Shown piece by piece: positions 26,445 through 34,928 of a DNA stretch of 64,000 nt (positions within the stretch are counted from its first letter, which is position 1; every line of letters starts with the position of its first letter). The DNA lies in assembly GCA_964537685.1 (NCBI GenBank), contig CAZICM010000042.1, positions 1 through 64,000 on the forward strand, read 5' to 3'. The notes beneath the pieces are model-generated. The model was not told the origin of the DNA, did no database searches, and was given only the letters and a program-made list of their open reading frames with translations. The position numbers were made by a program, and so were the translations under genes. The stretch comes from CAZICM01 sp964537685. Lineage in GTDB: Bacteria; Myxococcota_A; Polyangia; Polyangiales; Polyangiaceae.

Positions 26445-28385
26445 CTAAGGCGTTTTTTCTTCGCCTTCTTTGCGCGTCAGCGTGCTGATGACTTTTGCGG
26501 CAGCCAATTTCCGCAGCCCAATACAGCTTGTGACTTTGTCTTTTTGGATGGTGAAATTGCCTCTCGTCGGTTCGATCTTGGCAAACTCCACCGTGAGCCG
26601 GGTTCCATCGTAGGTGGCGCGAAGAGGCTGTTTTCCGGCCTGCGTCCACACTTCAAGACAAGTCCCGCGGGCTTTTTCGATGTCGTAGCTGAGCCCTTGG
26701 GGAGGGACGGGCCGGATGCGATCTTCGACCGCAAACACTTGGTTTTGTCCTTCCAGCGCGCGCAGCGCGAAACGGGCCTCGCCTTTCTCATAGCCCTGCG
26801 CTTCGAATTGAGCCGGATTCAGAACGCGGAATTCAAGCTCATCGCCCGACATCATCGCTTCCATTTCGCGGCCGTTGCCGACCCACACGCCCGTCAGCGA
26901 TAAAAGCGGATTCTTGCGCTCGGGAACGCTTAGCGCCGAGGCGCTTGGCGCGGCGCTTGGCGAGGCACTTGGGGGGGCTGCGGCGCTTGGTGTCTGGGTT
27001 GTGGCCGGGGCTGTGCCCGATGGCGCCCCAGTCGTTTCAGGCTTTGCGTCGGATGTCTTTGGAGGGGCGGGGCCTCTATCGAAGATGGGCAGCACGCCTG
27101 TGCCGGCAAGAACGGCAAAACCCGCCGCGGCGGCCAAAACAATGCCGATTCCAAGGCCAAGCCCGCGCCGGCCTTCCTGGCCAGGCTGCGTGGGCTCAAT
27201 CGTTTTCGCGCCATCGGGCTGCGTTTGCGCAGGTGCCGATTCCGCTGTCACAGGGACTGAAACGGTTTGGGCGGGCGCGGGTGCAGTTCCTATCCCATCC
27301 AGATCGCGCAGCAGCGCACTACAGTCGGCATACCTCTGCTCCCTCTGCTTTGCGCATGCCTTTTGGACAATCGCATCAAGCGCCTCGGGCACATCGCGCC
27401 GCACCGTGTGCACATGGCCAATCGGCTTTTCAACGTGCTGGCGCATGATGTCGTAATCGGTCTCGCCGTCGAAGGGCACGCGCCCCATCAGCATTTCGTA
27501 AAGCACGATGCCCAGCGCATAGATATCCACGCGCTTGTCCAAATCGCGCCTTCCAGCCACTTGTTCGGGCGACATGTAAAACAGCGAACCAATAATCCCT
27601 TTGGTCAGCCCTTTGCCCGTCCGCGCTTCTTCCTCGCCTTTTGCGATGCCGAAGTCGGTGACTTTGGTCATGCCGTCCTTGTGCCGTATCAAGACGTTGG
27701 CAGGCTTGAGATCGCGGTGAATCACGCCCTCCCGGTGAGCCGCTTCGATGCCCGATGCGATCTGCCGGAAGATGCGCGTCACTTCCTCAATCGGCATCGG
27801 CTTCTTTTCATCGATGTAACGATGAATGCGCTGCGCAAGGCTTTCTCCATCGATGTACTGCATCACCAGCCACAGCGCGTCGCCCTCGACGACAACGGCC
27901 TTAAGCTGCACCACATTCGGATGATCGATGCGGGCGAGCGCGCGGCCTTCGGCCAATGTCCGTTCCCGCACATCCTTGCGGTGCGCCAGTTCGGAACGCA
28001 CCGATTTGAGAACAACATCGACGCCTGTGTGGATATCCCGCGCGAGATACACAACCCCCATGCCGCCTTCGCCGAGCACGCGGATAATCGCGTACTTTTT
28101 GTCGACGATCGTGCCCTCGGTGACATAGGTGCGGCGCTGGGCCGCCCGCGCCGCGGCGCTGACTTGAGCAGCTCCCGCGGCTTCTGGGGCGTTGGTGGCG
28201 GGAATCGCAGCGATAGGTGCGCCGGCCTTTTCCGGCTCGGCTTTGGGCGCTTCCTCTGCCGGCATGGCCATCGCAAGCGCCGCGGGTTCTCCTGGAACAG
28301 TGCTCGCCGTGCGAATCGATGCGCCGCACACACTGCAGGTCTCCTGGTGCTGCTCTTGCGCGCCGCATTTAGGGCAGAGTGCCAT
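26445..28385 (-). CDS. zinc-ribbon Ser/Thr protein kinase with one TM helix
   Basis: A 646-residue kinase. An N-terminal zinc ribbon (Cys4, Cys7, Cys17, Cys20) and an Ala-rich linker precede a complete Hanks-type kinase domain of about 270 residues: GEGGMGVVY, Lys in VVLKSV, HRDLKPANVL, DFGIAK, SPEQ. A Pro/Gln linker and a TM helix (LGIGIVLAAAAGFAVLAG) follow, then an Ala/Pro-rich stretch and a C-terminal domain of about 170 residues (LTGVWVGNGREMEAMMSGDE), probably outside the membrane. It lies 44 bp downstream of a SUKH gene on the same strand. A GAGG box precedes the ATG. Confidence 0.93.
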   Translation of the reverse strand: MALCPKCGAQEQHQETCSVCGASIRTASTVPGEPAALAMAMPAEEAPKAEPEKAGAPIAAIPATNAPEAAGAAQVSAAARAAQRRTYVTEGTIVDKKYAIIRVLGEGGMGVVYLARDIHTGVDVVLKSVRSELAHRKDVRERTLAEGRALARIDHPNVVQLKAVVVEGDALWLVMQYIDGESLAQRIHRYIDEKKPMPIEEVTRIFRQIASGIEAAHREGVIHRDLKPANVLIRHKDGMTKVTDFGIAKGEEEARTGKGLTKGIIGSLFYMSPEQVAGRRDLDKRVDIYALGIVLYEMLMGRVPFDGETDYDIMRQHVEKPIGHVHTVRRDVPEALDAIVQKACAKQREQRYADCSALLRDLDGIGTAPAPAQTVSVPVTAESAPAQTQPDGAKTIEPTQPGQEGRRGLGLGIGIVLAAAAGFAVLAGTGVLPIFDRGPAPPKTSDAKPETTGAPSGTAPATTQTPSAAAPPSASPSAAPSASALSVPERKNPLLSLTGVWVGNGREMEAMMSGDELEFRVLNPAQFEAQGYEKGEARFALRALEGQNQVFAVEDRIRPVPPQGLSYDIEKARGTCLEVWTQAGKQPLRATYDGTRLTVEFAKIEPTRGNFTIQKDKVTSCIGLRKLAAAKVISTLTRKEGEEKTP

Positions 28386-28429
28386 ACGAGCTTGCCTCTA
28401 TCCCTGCCTCTGCCCGGTCATGGCTGGAT

Positions 28430-29020
28430 TTAGGTCCAGTGCCCTGCGCGCAGCGCTGCAGAGTCGATCGTCTTAATTTTTGGAGCGAGCGTTTCGCGGA
28501 ATGTCGCTTCGTCGTCGTCATCGAGCACCGCTTCGCCAAACCCCGAAGCGACTTCCATCGAGGTCGCCAGGATGCGGAGAAACTGCTGAAAGCTCGAAGC
28601 GCACAGCTCCGGCTTGAGCGAATCGGTGCCCAGCATGCAAGTGAACACTGGGCAGTCTCCTTCCGCATCCAGCTTGGAGATGTCGAGGAAATAAGGATCT
28701 CCAAGCAGCGCGCTTCTCGCGATGATGATCCAACTCTTGCGCCAGCCGGCCAGCGAAGGCGTTCCATCTTGGTTGTATTCGGTCTGTTCCGACATCAGCT
28801 TGTCCGACGGAAAAAGCCGGACGCGCTCGATAGGCGTGACCGTTTCCACGTCGATCGGATCCGAAGCAAGGAGGAACGCCCGGTACCGGGCAGGCACGCG
28901 GAGTGTTTTTCGGAGCTGCTCGATGACTTCCGGCTGAGCTTTCCCAAAGCTCGCCGGGATTTTCCGGCGAATGAAGATCTCCTTGAGCGCCGCAACCGAT
29001 TCAGCCAGGTCGCTATCCAC
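28430..29020 (-). CDS. SMI1/KNR4 (SUKH) family protein
   Basis: A 196-residue cytoplasmic protein, GTG start with GGGAGG 9 nt upstream. It has the SUKH pattern: an N-terminal helix with VPARYRAFLLASDP, a central strand WIIIARSALLGDPYFLDIS followed by CPVFTCMLGTD, and the closing ASSFQQFLRIL helix. SUKH proteins are best known in bacteria as immunity proteins of polymorphic toxins and in fungi as cell-wall signalling regulators. No toxin gene is adjacent here. Instead it sits directly upstream of a Ser/Thr kinase, as does the second SUKH gene at 48223. Confidence 0.75.
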   Translation of the reverse strand: MDSDLAESVAALKEIFIRRKIPASFGKAQPEVIEQLRKTLRVPARYRAFLLASDPIDVETVTPIERVRLFPSDKLMSEQTEYNQDGTPSLAGWRKSWIIIARSALLGDPYFLDISKLDAEGDCPVFTCMLGTDSLKPELCASSFQQFLRILATSMEVASGFGEAVLDDDDEATFRETLAPKIKTIDSAALRAGHWT

Positions 29021-29238
29021 CGAACGTATCCTCCCTTTGCAGGTACATCAGGCTTGAAAATCTAGGGTCTGCTTTGGTGCTGACCTCGTACGACAACGCG
29101 CAAGCCTATTGCTTATCACGTTGTGCACTGCGGAGGAGAGGAAGTGCCTTTGGATGACGGAGTTGTCAAGAACCAATCTCACTTGAGCCTGTGTTGTTCC
29201 CATATCCCTCGCGCAGATAGTTGGTGTAACAGAAGCCC

Positions 29239-30054
29239 ATGATCGACGTTGCTTATGGAGAAAGCCGTTTTCGAGGACCGGAGATTGTCCATCACTACGG
29301 TTCGGGCGTGGTGCTTTTGGACGATCCTTTAGCGCTGACGCTGCTTGCGCGCGCGTGCTCCCCAGAGACGGGGCAGCCCGATGTGACAAGGCTCGTCCGC
29401 ACTTTGTATGAAATGCTGGGGCGCGTCGTGCTCGCCGCTGAATTCCCGAGAGAGCGCGCTGCCATTCCGACAAGGATGTCCGCTTCCCATCCTGAAGCGG
29501 TGTACCGCGGCATGGTTGTATCGAAGTCGACGAAGGCGGTTACGGTTGGAATTGCCCGGGCAGGAACGATTCCTTCGCAGGTCATCTACGACTTGATGAA
29601 TGACGTTTTAGATCCGGCTCTGGTGCGCCAAGACCACCTGTTTATGAGCCGCCAGACGAATGAAAAGGGGGAAGTGATCGGGGCGACGTGGCACGACGCG
29701 AAGATTGGGCGGGATGTAGCCGAACGCTATGTTTTGTTTCCCGATCCGATGGGTGCGACAGGCTCTTCGATGGTGAAAGCCCTGGATTATTACAAGACGG
29801 CGCTGTCGGGCCGCCCTGCCAAATGCATTGCGATGCATCTTGTGGTGACGCCTGAATACATCAAGCGGGTAAGGGAAGCGCATCCCGACGCGATAATCTA
29901 TTCGCTGCGCCTAGACCGGGGTTTTTCAAGCGAGCGGGCTCTTGGGGAAGCGCCTGGAAAATACTGGGATGAAGAGTGCGGGCTCAACGACAAGCAGTAC
30001 ATCGTGCCCGGAGCGGGCGGCGTCGGGGAAATTCTGAATAACGCTTGGGTTTAG
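29239..30054 (+). CDS. uracil phosphoribosyltransferase family protein
   Basis: A 271-residue protein with the UPRT hallmarks: the PRPP loop DPMGATGSSM (classical DPMLATGNSM), then VVTPEYIKRVREAHPDAIIYS, and the uracil-binding end GLNDKQYIVPGAGGVGEIL (classical GLNEHGYIIPGLGDAGD). About 20 extra residues separate the RG and GLND segments, and the N-terminus is longer than the usual ~210 residues. UPRT makes UMP from uracil and PRPP. The changed loop and insertion leave base specificity open. It stands alone on its strand; the 218-bp divergent region before it has no clear promoter. Confidence 0.75.
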   Translation: MIDVAYGESRFRGPEIVHHYGSGVVLLDDPLALTLLARACSPETGQPDVTRLVRTLYEMLGRVVLAAEFPRERAAIPTRMSASHPEAVYRGMVVSKSTKAVTVGIARAGTIPSQVIYDLMNDVLDPALVRQDHLFMSRQTNEKGEVIGATWHDAKIGRDVAERYVLFPDPMGATGSSMVKALDYYKTALSGRPAKCIAMHLVVTPEYIKRVREAHPDAIIYSLRLDRGFSSERALGEAPGKYWDEECGLNDKQYIVPGAGGVGEILNNAWV

Positions 30055-30070
30055 CCCTTTTGCCGCATCA

Positions 30071-30790
30071 TCAAACGTCGTCGGGGCCTACCCATTCGGT
30101 GACTGTTTCTTCCAGCGACTCGGTCTGTTCGTCGTGTTCCTCGCCGTCGGTGTCGTAGGACGTTCCGCTCAGATCGAGGAAAAAGCTTTCCACAAGCGGC
30201 AAATCGTTGGGAAACAAGAGCTGCAGTTGAGGATACATGCGGTTGTAGTAGCGAACCGCGTGTTCAAGCTCTTCTTCGAGCGTGCTTAATGCTTCTCTTT
30301 CCTTGGATTTAAGCTCTTTTCGCTTGAGCAGCGCCGTATTCAAGTCCGAGAGGCGCTTTTGCAGCGCCGGCGCATAGTGCGAAAGCGGCGCGAGTTCGGG
30401 GCTTGTTTCCAAGCGGTGAATGATGCCCGCCACATAATGTTCCTGGGCTTCCCCGCCCACCGGCCGCATCGCATTACGGGGACTGGTTCCCGCGAAAAGC
30501 TTCTTTTCAAGGCTTGGCCTATCACTCGCAAGCACAAGAGCATCGCGCCTCAGCGAAACGAGAACCGCCCGATCGAGGCAGGCATCGAGATAGGTAATTT
30601 CCGCCGTGGCGGCGAGGCGTTCGTCCAGCGCGGCAATATAAGCCTCGCGCTTCTTGGCAAGCGACTCCCGGACGCGGGTGGTCTCTTCACCAAAAGCGCT
30701 GGTTTCCGGCCTTGAAGACAGCCGTATGGCCAGAAATCGAAGCGCGCGGTTGACGAGGGGAGAGCGATGTCGCTCGCCAAGGCGTTGCAT
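30071..30790 (-). CDS. hypothetical coiled-coil protein
   Basis: A 239-residue soluble protein, highly charged and helical. Two likely coiled-coil stretches lie at about residues 36-65 and 138-180 (LLKRKELKSKEREALSTLEE). The C-terminus is strongly acidic (DTDGEEHDEQTESLEETV). No signal peptide or known domain. It lies 21 bp downstream of the HAD phosphatase-like gene and probably closes the kinase-phosphatase operon. It is convergent with the UPRT-like gene, 16 bp apart. Function unknown. Confidence 0.65.
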   Translation of the reverse strand: MQRLGERHRSPLVNRALRFLAIRLSSRPETSAFGEETTRVRESLAKKREAYIAALDERLAATAEITYLDACLDRAVLVSLRRDALVLASDRPSLEKKLFAGTSPRNAMRPVGGEAQEHYVAGIIHRLETSPELAPLSHYAPALQKRLSDLNTALLKRKELKSKEREALSTLEEELEHAVRYYNRMYPQLQLLFPNDLPLVESFFLDLSGTSYDTDGEEHDEQTESLEETVTEWVGPDDV

Positions 30791-30811
30791 GGCGGTTCTC
30801 CATTCTAGATT

Positions 30812-31900
30812 CTAGGGCTTGTGTCTTCGATTGTGTGCATTGACCAAGCCCAAGTAGTCAATGGCTTTGGCGGGGCGGCTAAGCGGCGGCTGAATCGACG
30901 GCAAAAGGCGCTCCAGTTCGTCGATCATCGCGCCTAGATCGCTGGCTCCCGCACTGCGGCGCTGGGTCAGTTCACGGAAAGCCTTGGCCAAGTCGGCGAT
31001 GCCGCGCCCGGAAACATGCCCGCGCCTCGACAAATCCAAATAGCTGCGCGCAAGAGCGCCGCTGTCAAAGTTGTGCGCAACCACGAGATCTTGGGCGACC
31101 GCGAGCACCGATCGGCCTTCGATGCGGCCATCTTCATGAAGCGCGAATGCCGCTTGCAGGTAGTTGTAGAAGGGCACGACCCGATCGCCATAGATGCGAA
31201 AATCCGAAGGCGAAGACTGGCGATCGAGGTGGATCAGAATGCGCTCGACAACATCGCCTTTTTCGAGCTGCGAAAGAAGGCGCAGCGCTTTGTCGGTCAC
31301 ATCATCGTAGGCCCGCCCGCGCTTGAGTATTTCCTTGAGCTGCGAGGCATCGACCGTGCCGCGGCAAACGTCGGCATAGAGGGAATAAACATAGGCATCC
31401 GCTTCCGCATCGTCGCCGAGCAGGACTTCCCGGACGAGCGTGCCGTCAGGCGCCCGCTGAGCGCTTTGGGTGCAGCGGTTCTCGAGCAGCGACGTGAGTT
31501 TGTAGTCCAGTTGGCCGCGCAGCGCGCGAAAGCGAAGGCGAAGCAGATTCTGCAAGTTGGGCTTTAGCGTAAGAGAAGCCCAGCGCGCCCCATCGAGCTC
31601 GAGTTTTTGTTCGATGCGGGAGCGGAGCTGTTCGGGACTTCCTGACAGAATGTGAATGTCGACGCCGGAGCGCCCCAATTCGCGTAACAAGCATGCTGCG
31701 CCTGGAACAGTTCGCTTCTGATCGGGCCGCTCGATAGCCGTGCGCAGCAGATCGCGCAGCGTGTCGAAATCGGTGCGCAAATAAGTCTTGTCGAGATCCC
31801 AGCGGGCAATAAAAGGCCGCTTGGCTGATTCGCCCAATGAAGACGCCCGCGCACCTTGTTCCAATGGGGAATTCATCGAGGCTAGGCCCTGTTCCGGCAA
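30812..31900 (-). CDS. HAD-fold phosphatase-like protein (App1/DUF2183-like)
   Basis: A 362-residue protein. Motif I is DLDKT (Asp35, Asp37), motif II falls in IHILSGSPEQL, a Lys-containing LKPN follows, and motif IV is GDDAEAD. This order matches the catalytic region of the App1-type phosphatidate phosphatases. The C-terminal ~150 residues are helical and unassigned. TTG at 31900 has an AAGG box; ATG at 31876 is an alternative. It begins 6 bp after the kinase-ATPase stop, so the two are co-transcribed. Substrate unknown: phospholipid or phosphoprotein are both open. Confidence 0.65.
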   Translation of the reverse strand: MPEQGLASMNSPLEQGARASSLGESAKRPFIARWDLDKTYLRTDFDTLRDLLRTAIERPDQKRTVPGAACLLRELGRSGVDIHILSGSPEQLRSRIEQKLELDGARWASLTLKPNLQNLLRLRFRALRGQLDYKLTSLLENRCTQSAQRAPDGTLVREVLLGDDAEADAYVYSLYADVCRGTVDASQLKEILKRGRAYDDVTDKALRLLSQLEKGDVVERILIHLDRQSSPSDFRIYGDRVVPFYNYLQAAFALHEDGRIEGRSVLAVAQDLVVAHNFDSGALARSYLDLSRRGHVSGRGIADLAKAFRELTQRRSAGASDLGAMIDELERLLPSIQPPLSRPAKAIDYLGLVNAHNRRHKP

Positions 31901-31906
31901 AGAACC

Positions 31907-34762
31907 TTAATTGTCTTTGTCTGCGGCGACCAGATTTCCTGCGGGGCCGCCGGGACGCCGGAGCCAGTCGCGTCGCATGCGTTCCAATGATGACAAAAGC
32001 TCGGGGATATTGCTTTGCCGCGCGATGGCGAGGGCCTCCTGAAGAAAGGTCGAAGCCTCGTGCGTGCGCCCGCGCTGATAAGCAACGAAGGCCAGTGTCC
32101 CCAGCACCATGGCCCGCTCCCGCCCGCTCGGCTCGGCCCAGTCCAAGGCTTCTCGCAGGATTCCTTCAGCGTCCTGGAACTGTCCTGAAAGCGCCAAGGC
32201 TTCGCCGAGTTTGCGGCTGAAGATAAAGGCCGCCCGTTCGGGATCGTCCAGCTCTCCGCGCACCAGCTCCAGCCTAGACAGTTCTAGACCGCGCCGAAGT
32301 GCGCTGATACAGCCTTCCTGGTCGCCCCGGGAGCGCGCCCTATCGGCAACCTGCTCGAGGAGCATGAGCGCTTCGAAAGAGCTTTGGGCGTAAAAGGCAT
32401 GAAGAGCCCGCGCTTCCAAGGGGAGCGGCAGCGGATCGCCCTGTGCGTCAAACGGCGCTTTTTCATGGAGTTGACGGCGCACCGCGGCGGGCATCATCGC
32501 GAGGGTGACTTCCCGTATCAGGGGGTGCGCGGGCTTGAGCCGGTGCGCAGTCGGCCTGCCTTTTCCCGGGCCTTCATCGCTTGCTGGATACTCTTCGATA
32601 AAGCCGCCGTCGAGCAGCCGTTTCAACACATCGTCGAGATTTTTGATATCGGGCACCAGCGTGCTCAGTTCTGACTTATCGGCTGCATCGCCGATGACTG
32701 CGATGGCTTGCAGCGTTCGCCGCGCCTCCTGCGACAGCCGCTCAACGCGAAGCGCTACCAAATCGGCTGTTCCATTGGGAGGTTCGCTTCCGCCTTCCGT
32801 CGTGAAACGAATGAGGTGTTCCACAAACAAAGGCGGAACGTTGAGATCATCGTCGCCATGCTCCGAAATAAATGGCACCGCCGTTTTGGCGAGGGATTGA
32901 GCCATTTCTGGGGCCAACCCGGGCAGTTCTAAATATTCGCCCTGCCACTCGCACACGAAGTCAGAGCTGTGTGCGGCAATCATCAAGAAAGGAACATCAG
33001 GCGGATCAAAAGCCAAATTGGCCAGGGCGCTTCGGCTCGAGCCATCGAGTTCGTGAAGATCGTCCACGATGATGAGAATGCGGCGGCCCGGCTCCCGCTG
33101 CTGCGCCCGCAGGAGCGCCCAGCGAAGCGCGCTTGCGGCCATCTGCCTTCGATCCTCGCCGATAGGTGTTCCGGATGCGGGTTTCGACCATACAGGCAGA
33201 GGAGGCGACACTTTCACTTCGCCCTTTGCAAACACGTCGGCCAAGCCCTGTTTTGCTTCCGGCGATGCGCCAATCCACTCGTCGGCACTCCCTCCGCTTT
33301 CAGGCAATCCCGCGAGCTTCGAAAGCGCGCGCCGGAGAGCGTAATATCCCACGCCCGCCCGCCAAGGATCGGGGTCCAGCTCGATAACGAAATCGCCTTT
33401 CTTTGCAGCGCTTTTTGCAAATTCGCGCAGCAGCCGGCTCTTTCCATAGCCCGGTTCGCCAATCAAGCGGATGACAGGAGGCCCAGCATCCAGTGATTGC
33501 CTCGCGCTCTCGAGCCAGGCCATGTCCGCTTCACGCCCGGCGAAAGGAAGGGGAAGCGTTACGGGTGACGGAGATCGGTTGGTGCGTGCCGCAGAAGGTG
33601 ATCGCACCGATGTGTAGCGTGAGCCGCTGGCCGCGTTTGCACCGGTTCTGCTCGAATTGCGTGCGACGGGCGGAAGGATGGACACGCGCGTTCCGCATTC
33701 GCCGCAGAACTTTTGCTGCCGGGCGATCTGAGCGCCGCAGTTTGGGCACGCCACACCCCGTTCCGAAGCCGGCGGAGGAGGTATCGCTCCATCACCGCGT
33801 ATGACAGAAAGAGCCCGGCGCAGGCCATCCGCGAATTCCGCGGCGGTCTGATACCGGTTGGACGCTTCCTTTTCGAGAGCCTTGCGGGTCACTTCAATGA
33901 GAACGGGAGGGATATTCCGTTCGGGCGCTACATGAGCCGGATTGGGCAAAGGCATGGTCATGTGCATCAAAACCACGCGCGTCGGCGATTCTGCCTCGTA
34001 GGGAAGCCTTCCGGTGAGCAACTGATACAAAATCACGCCGCAGGCATAGAGGTCGATGCGTCCATCGAGCGGATCTCCGCGGCCTTGTTCGGGCGCCATG
34101 TAGTCGGGTGTTCCGCAGACAATGCCTGGCATGGTGATACCGGGTCCTGCGTTGGCCTCTTTGATTTTGGCGAGGCCGAAATCGACAACCTTTACAAAAT
34201 CACCGCCTGTCCGGAGTGGCTGAAGCACCACGTTTTCAGGCTTTAAATCGCGGTGAATGATTCCCAAATGATGCGCTTCAGCCAATGCGGCGAGCACTTG
34301 CACAAGCACATCAATGATACGCGGGAAGGGAAGCGGCCCATCTTCGTACGCAACGCGCGCGAGATCGCGCCCCCGCAAAAACTCCATCACGATATAGAGC
34401 TGGCCATCCTTCTTCCCGAAATCGATGATGCTCACCGAATTCGGATGATTCAAACGGCTGATGGCCCGCGCTTCGGTGATAAAGCGCGCTGATGCACTTT
34501 CATCGCCGGATAGATGCGGATGAATCACTTTTACGGCGACCGTGCGCCCCAGCATTTTCTGTTCTGCGCGGTAAACACGGCCCATTCCGCCGACGCCGAC
34601 GAGCTCTAGAATCTGAAAGCCGCCGTTCAGCGTCTTGCCGATAACCGGGTCATCTTGCTGGGAAACCAGCTCACCGATAGGAAACCCGCATACCGCACAA
34701 AACTTGTGCTCTTCGCTGCTGATATGCGCGCATTGCGGGCAGGTGATCTGCGTCACTGGCAC
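31907..34762 (-). CDS. Ser/Thr protein kinase-AAA/TPR fusion with two zinc ribbons
   Basis: A 951-residue regulator. Residues 8-25 form a zinc ribbon (Cys8, Cys11, Cys22, Cys25). A complete kinase domain follows (VGVGGMGRVY, VAVKVI, HRDLKPENVV, DFGLAK, APEQ). A second ribbon (CPNCG, CGECG) is at about 337-358. A STAND-type ATPase then starts with FAGRE and Walker A GEPGYGKS at about 440, and a helical repeat C-terminus ends the protein. Start may be GTG 34762 or GTG 34756; the latter has AAGG 7 nt upstream. It heads an operon with the HAD phosphatase-like and coiled-coil genes. Confidence 0.9.
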   Translation of the reverse strand: MPVTQITCPQCAHISSEEHKFCAVCGFPIGELVSQQDDPVIGKTLNGGFQILELVGVGGMGRVYRAEQKMLGRTVAVKVIHPHLSGDESASARFITEARAISRLNHPNSVSIIDFGKKDGQLYIVMEFLRGRDLARVAYEDGPLPFPRIIDVLVQVLAALAEAHHLGIIHRDLKPENVVLQPLRTGGDFVKVVDFGLAKIKEANAGPGITMPGIVCGTPDYMAPEQGRGDPLDGRIDLYACGVILYQLLTGRLPYEAESPTRVVLMHMTMPLPNPAHVAPERNIPPVLIEVTRKALEKEASNRYQTAAEFADGLRRALSVIRGDGAIPPPPASERGVACPNCGAQIARQQKFCGECGTRVSILPPVARNSSRTGANAASGSRYTSVRSPSAARTNRSPSPVTLPLPFAGREADMAWLESARQSLDAGPPVIRLIGEPGYGKSRLLREFAKSAAKKGDFVIELDPDPWRAGVGYYALRRALSKLAGLPESGGSADEWIGASPEAKQGLADVFAKGEVKVSPPLPVWSKPASGTPIGEDRRQMAASALRWALLRAQQREPGRRILIIVDDLHELDGSSRSALANLAFDPPDVPFLMIAAHSSDFVCEWQGEYLELPGLAPEMAQSLAKTAVPFISEHGDDDLNVPPLFVEHLIRFTTEGGSEPPNGTADLVALRVERLSQEARRTLQAIAVIGDAADKSELSTLVPDIKNLDDVLKRLLDGGFIEEYPASDEGPGKGRPTAHRLKPAHPLIREVTLAMMPAAVRRQLHEKAPFDAQGDPLPLPLEARALHAFYAQSSFEALMLLEQVADRARSRGDQEGCISALRRGLELSRLELVRGELDDPERAAFIFSRKLGEALALSGQFQDAEGILREALDWAEPSGRERAMVLGTLAFVAYQRGRTHEASTFLQEALAIARQSNIPELLSSLERMRRDWLRRPGGPAGNLVAADKDN

Positions 34763-34928
34763 ACCTTATCACGCCTTCTATCACGCTTTCTCGGATGTTT
34801 TGCAGTTTCGAGCCACGAGGCCAGCCGCTGGCACGCCGGACCCTTGCCCAGCCGTCCACGCGAAATGGCGCATGGAAATTGCTGCGCGGATCTGGGCCGT
34901 GACGGAGGCTATGGGTTAACCTGCCGAC

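Noticed and set aside
34828..34847. Apparent sigma-54 site CTGGCACG...TTGC upstream of the MshEN gene
   Set aside because: The GG and GC dinucleotides are 14 nt apart instead of 10, so it cannot be read as -24/-12.
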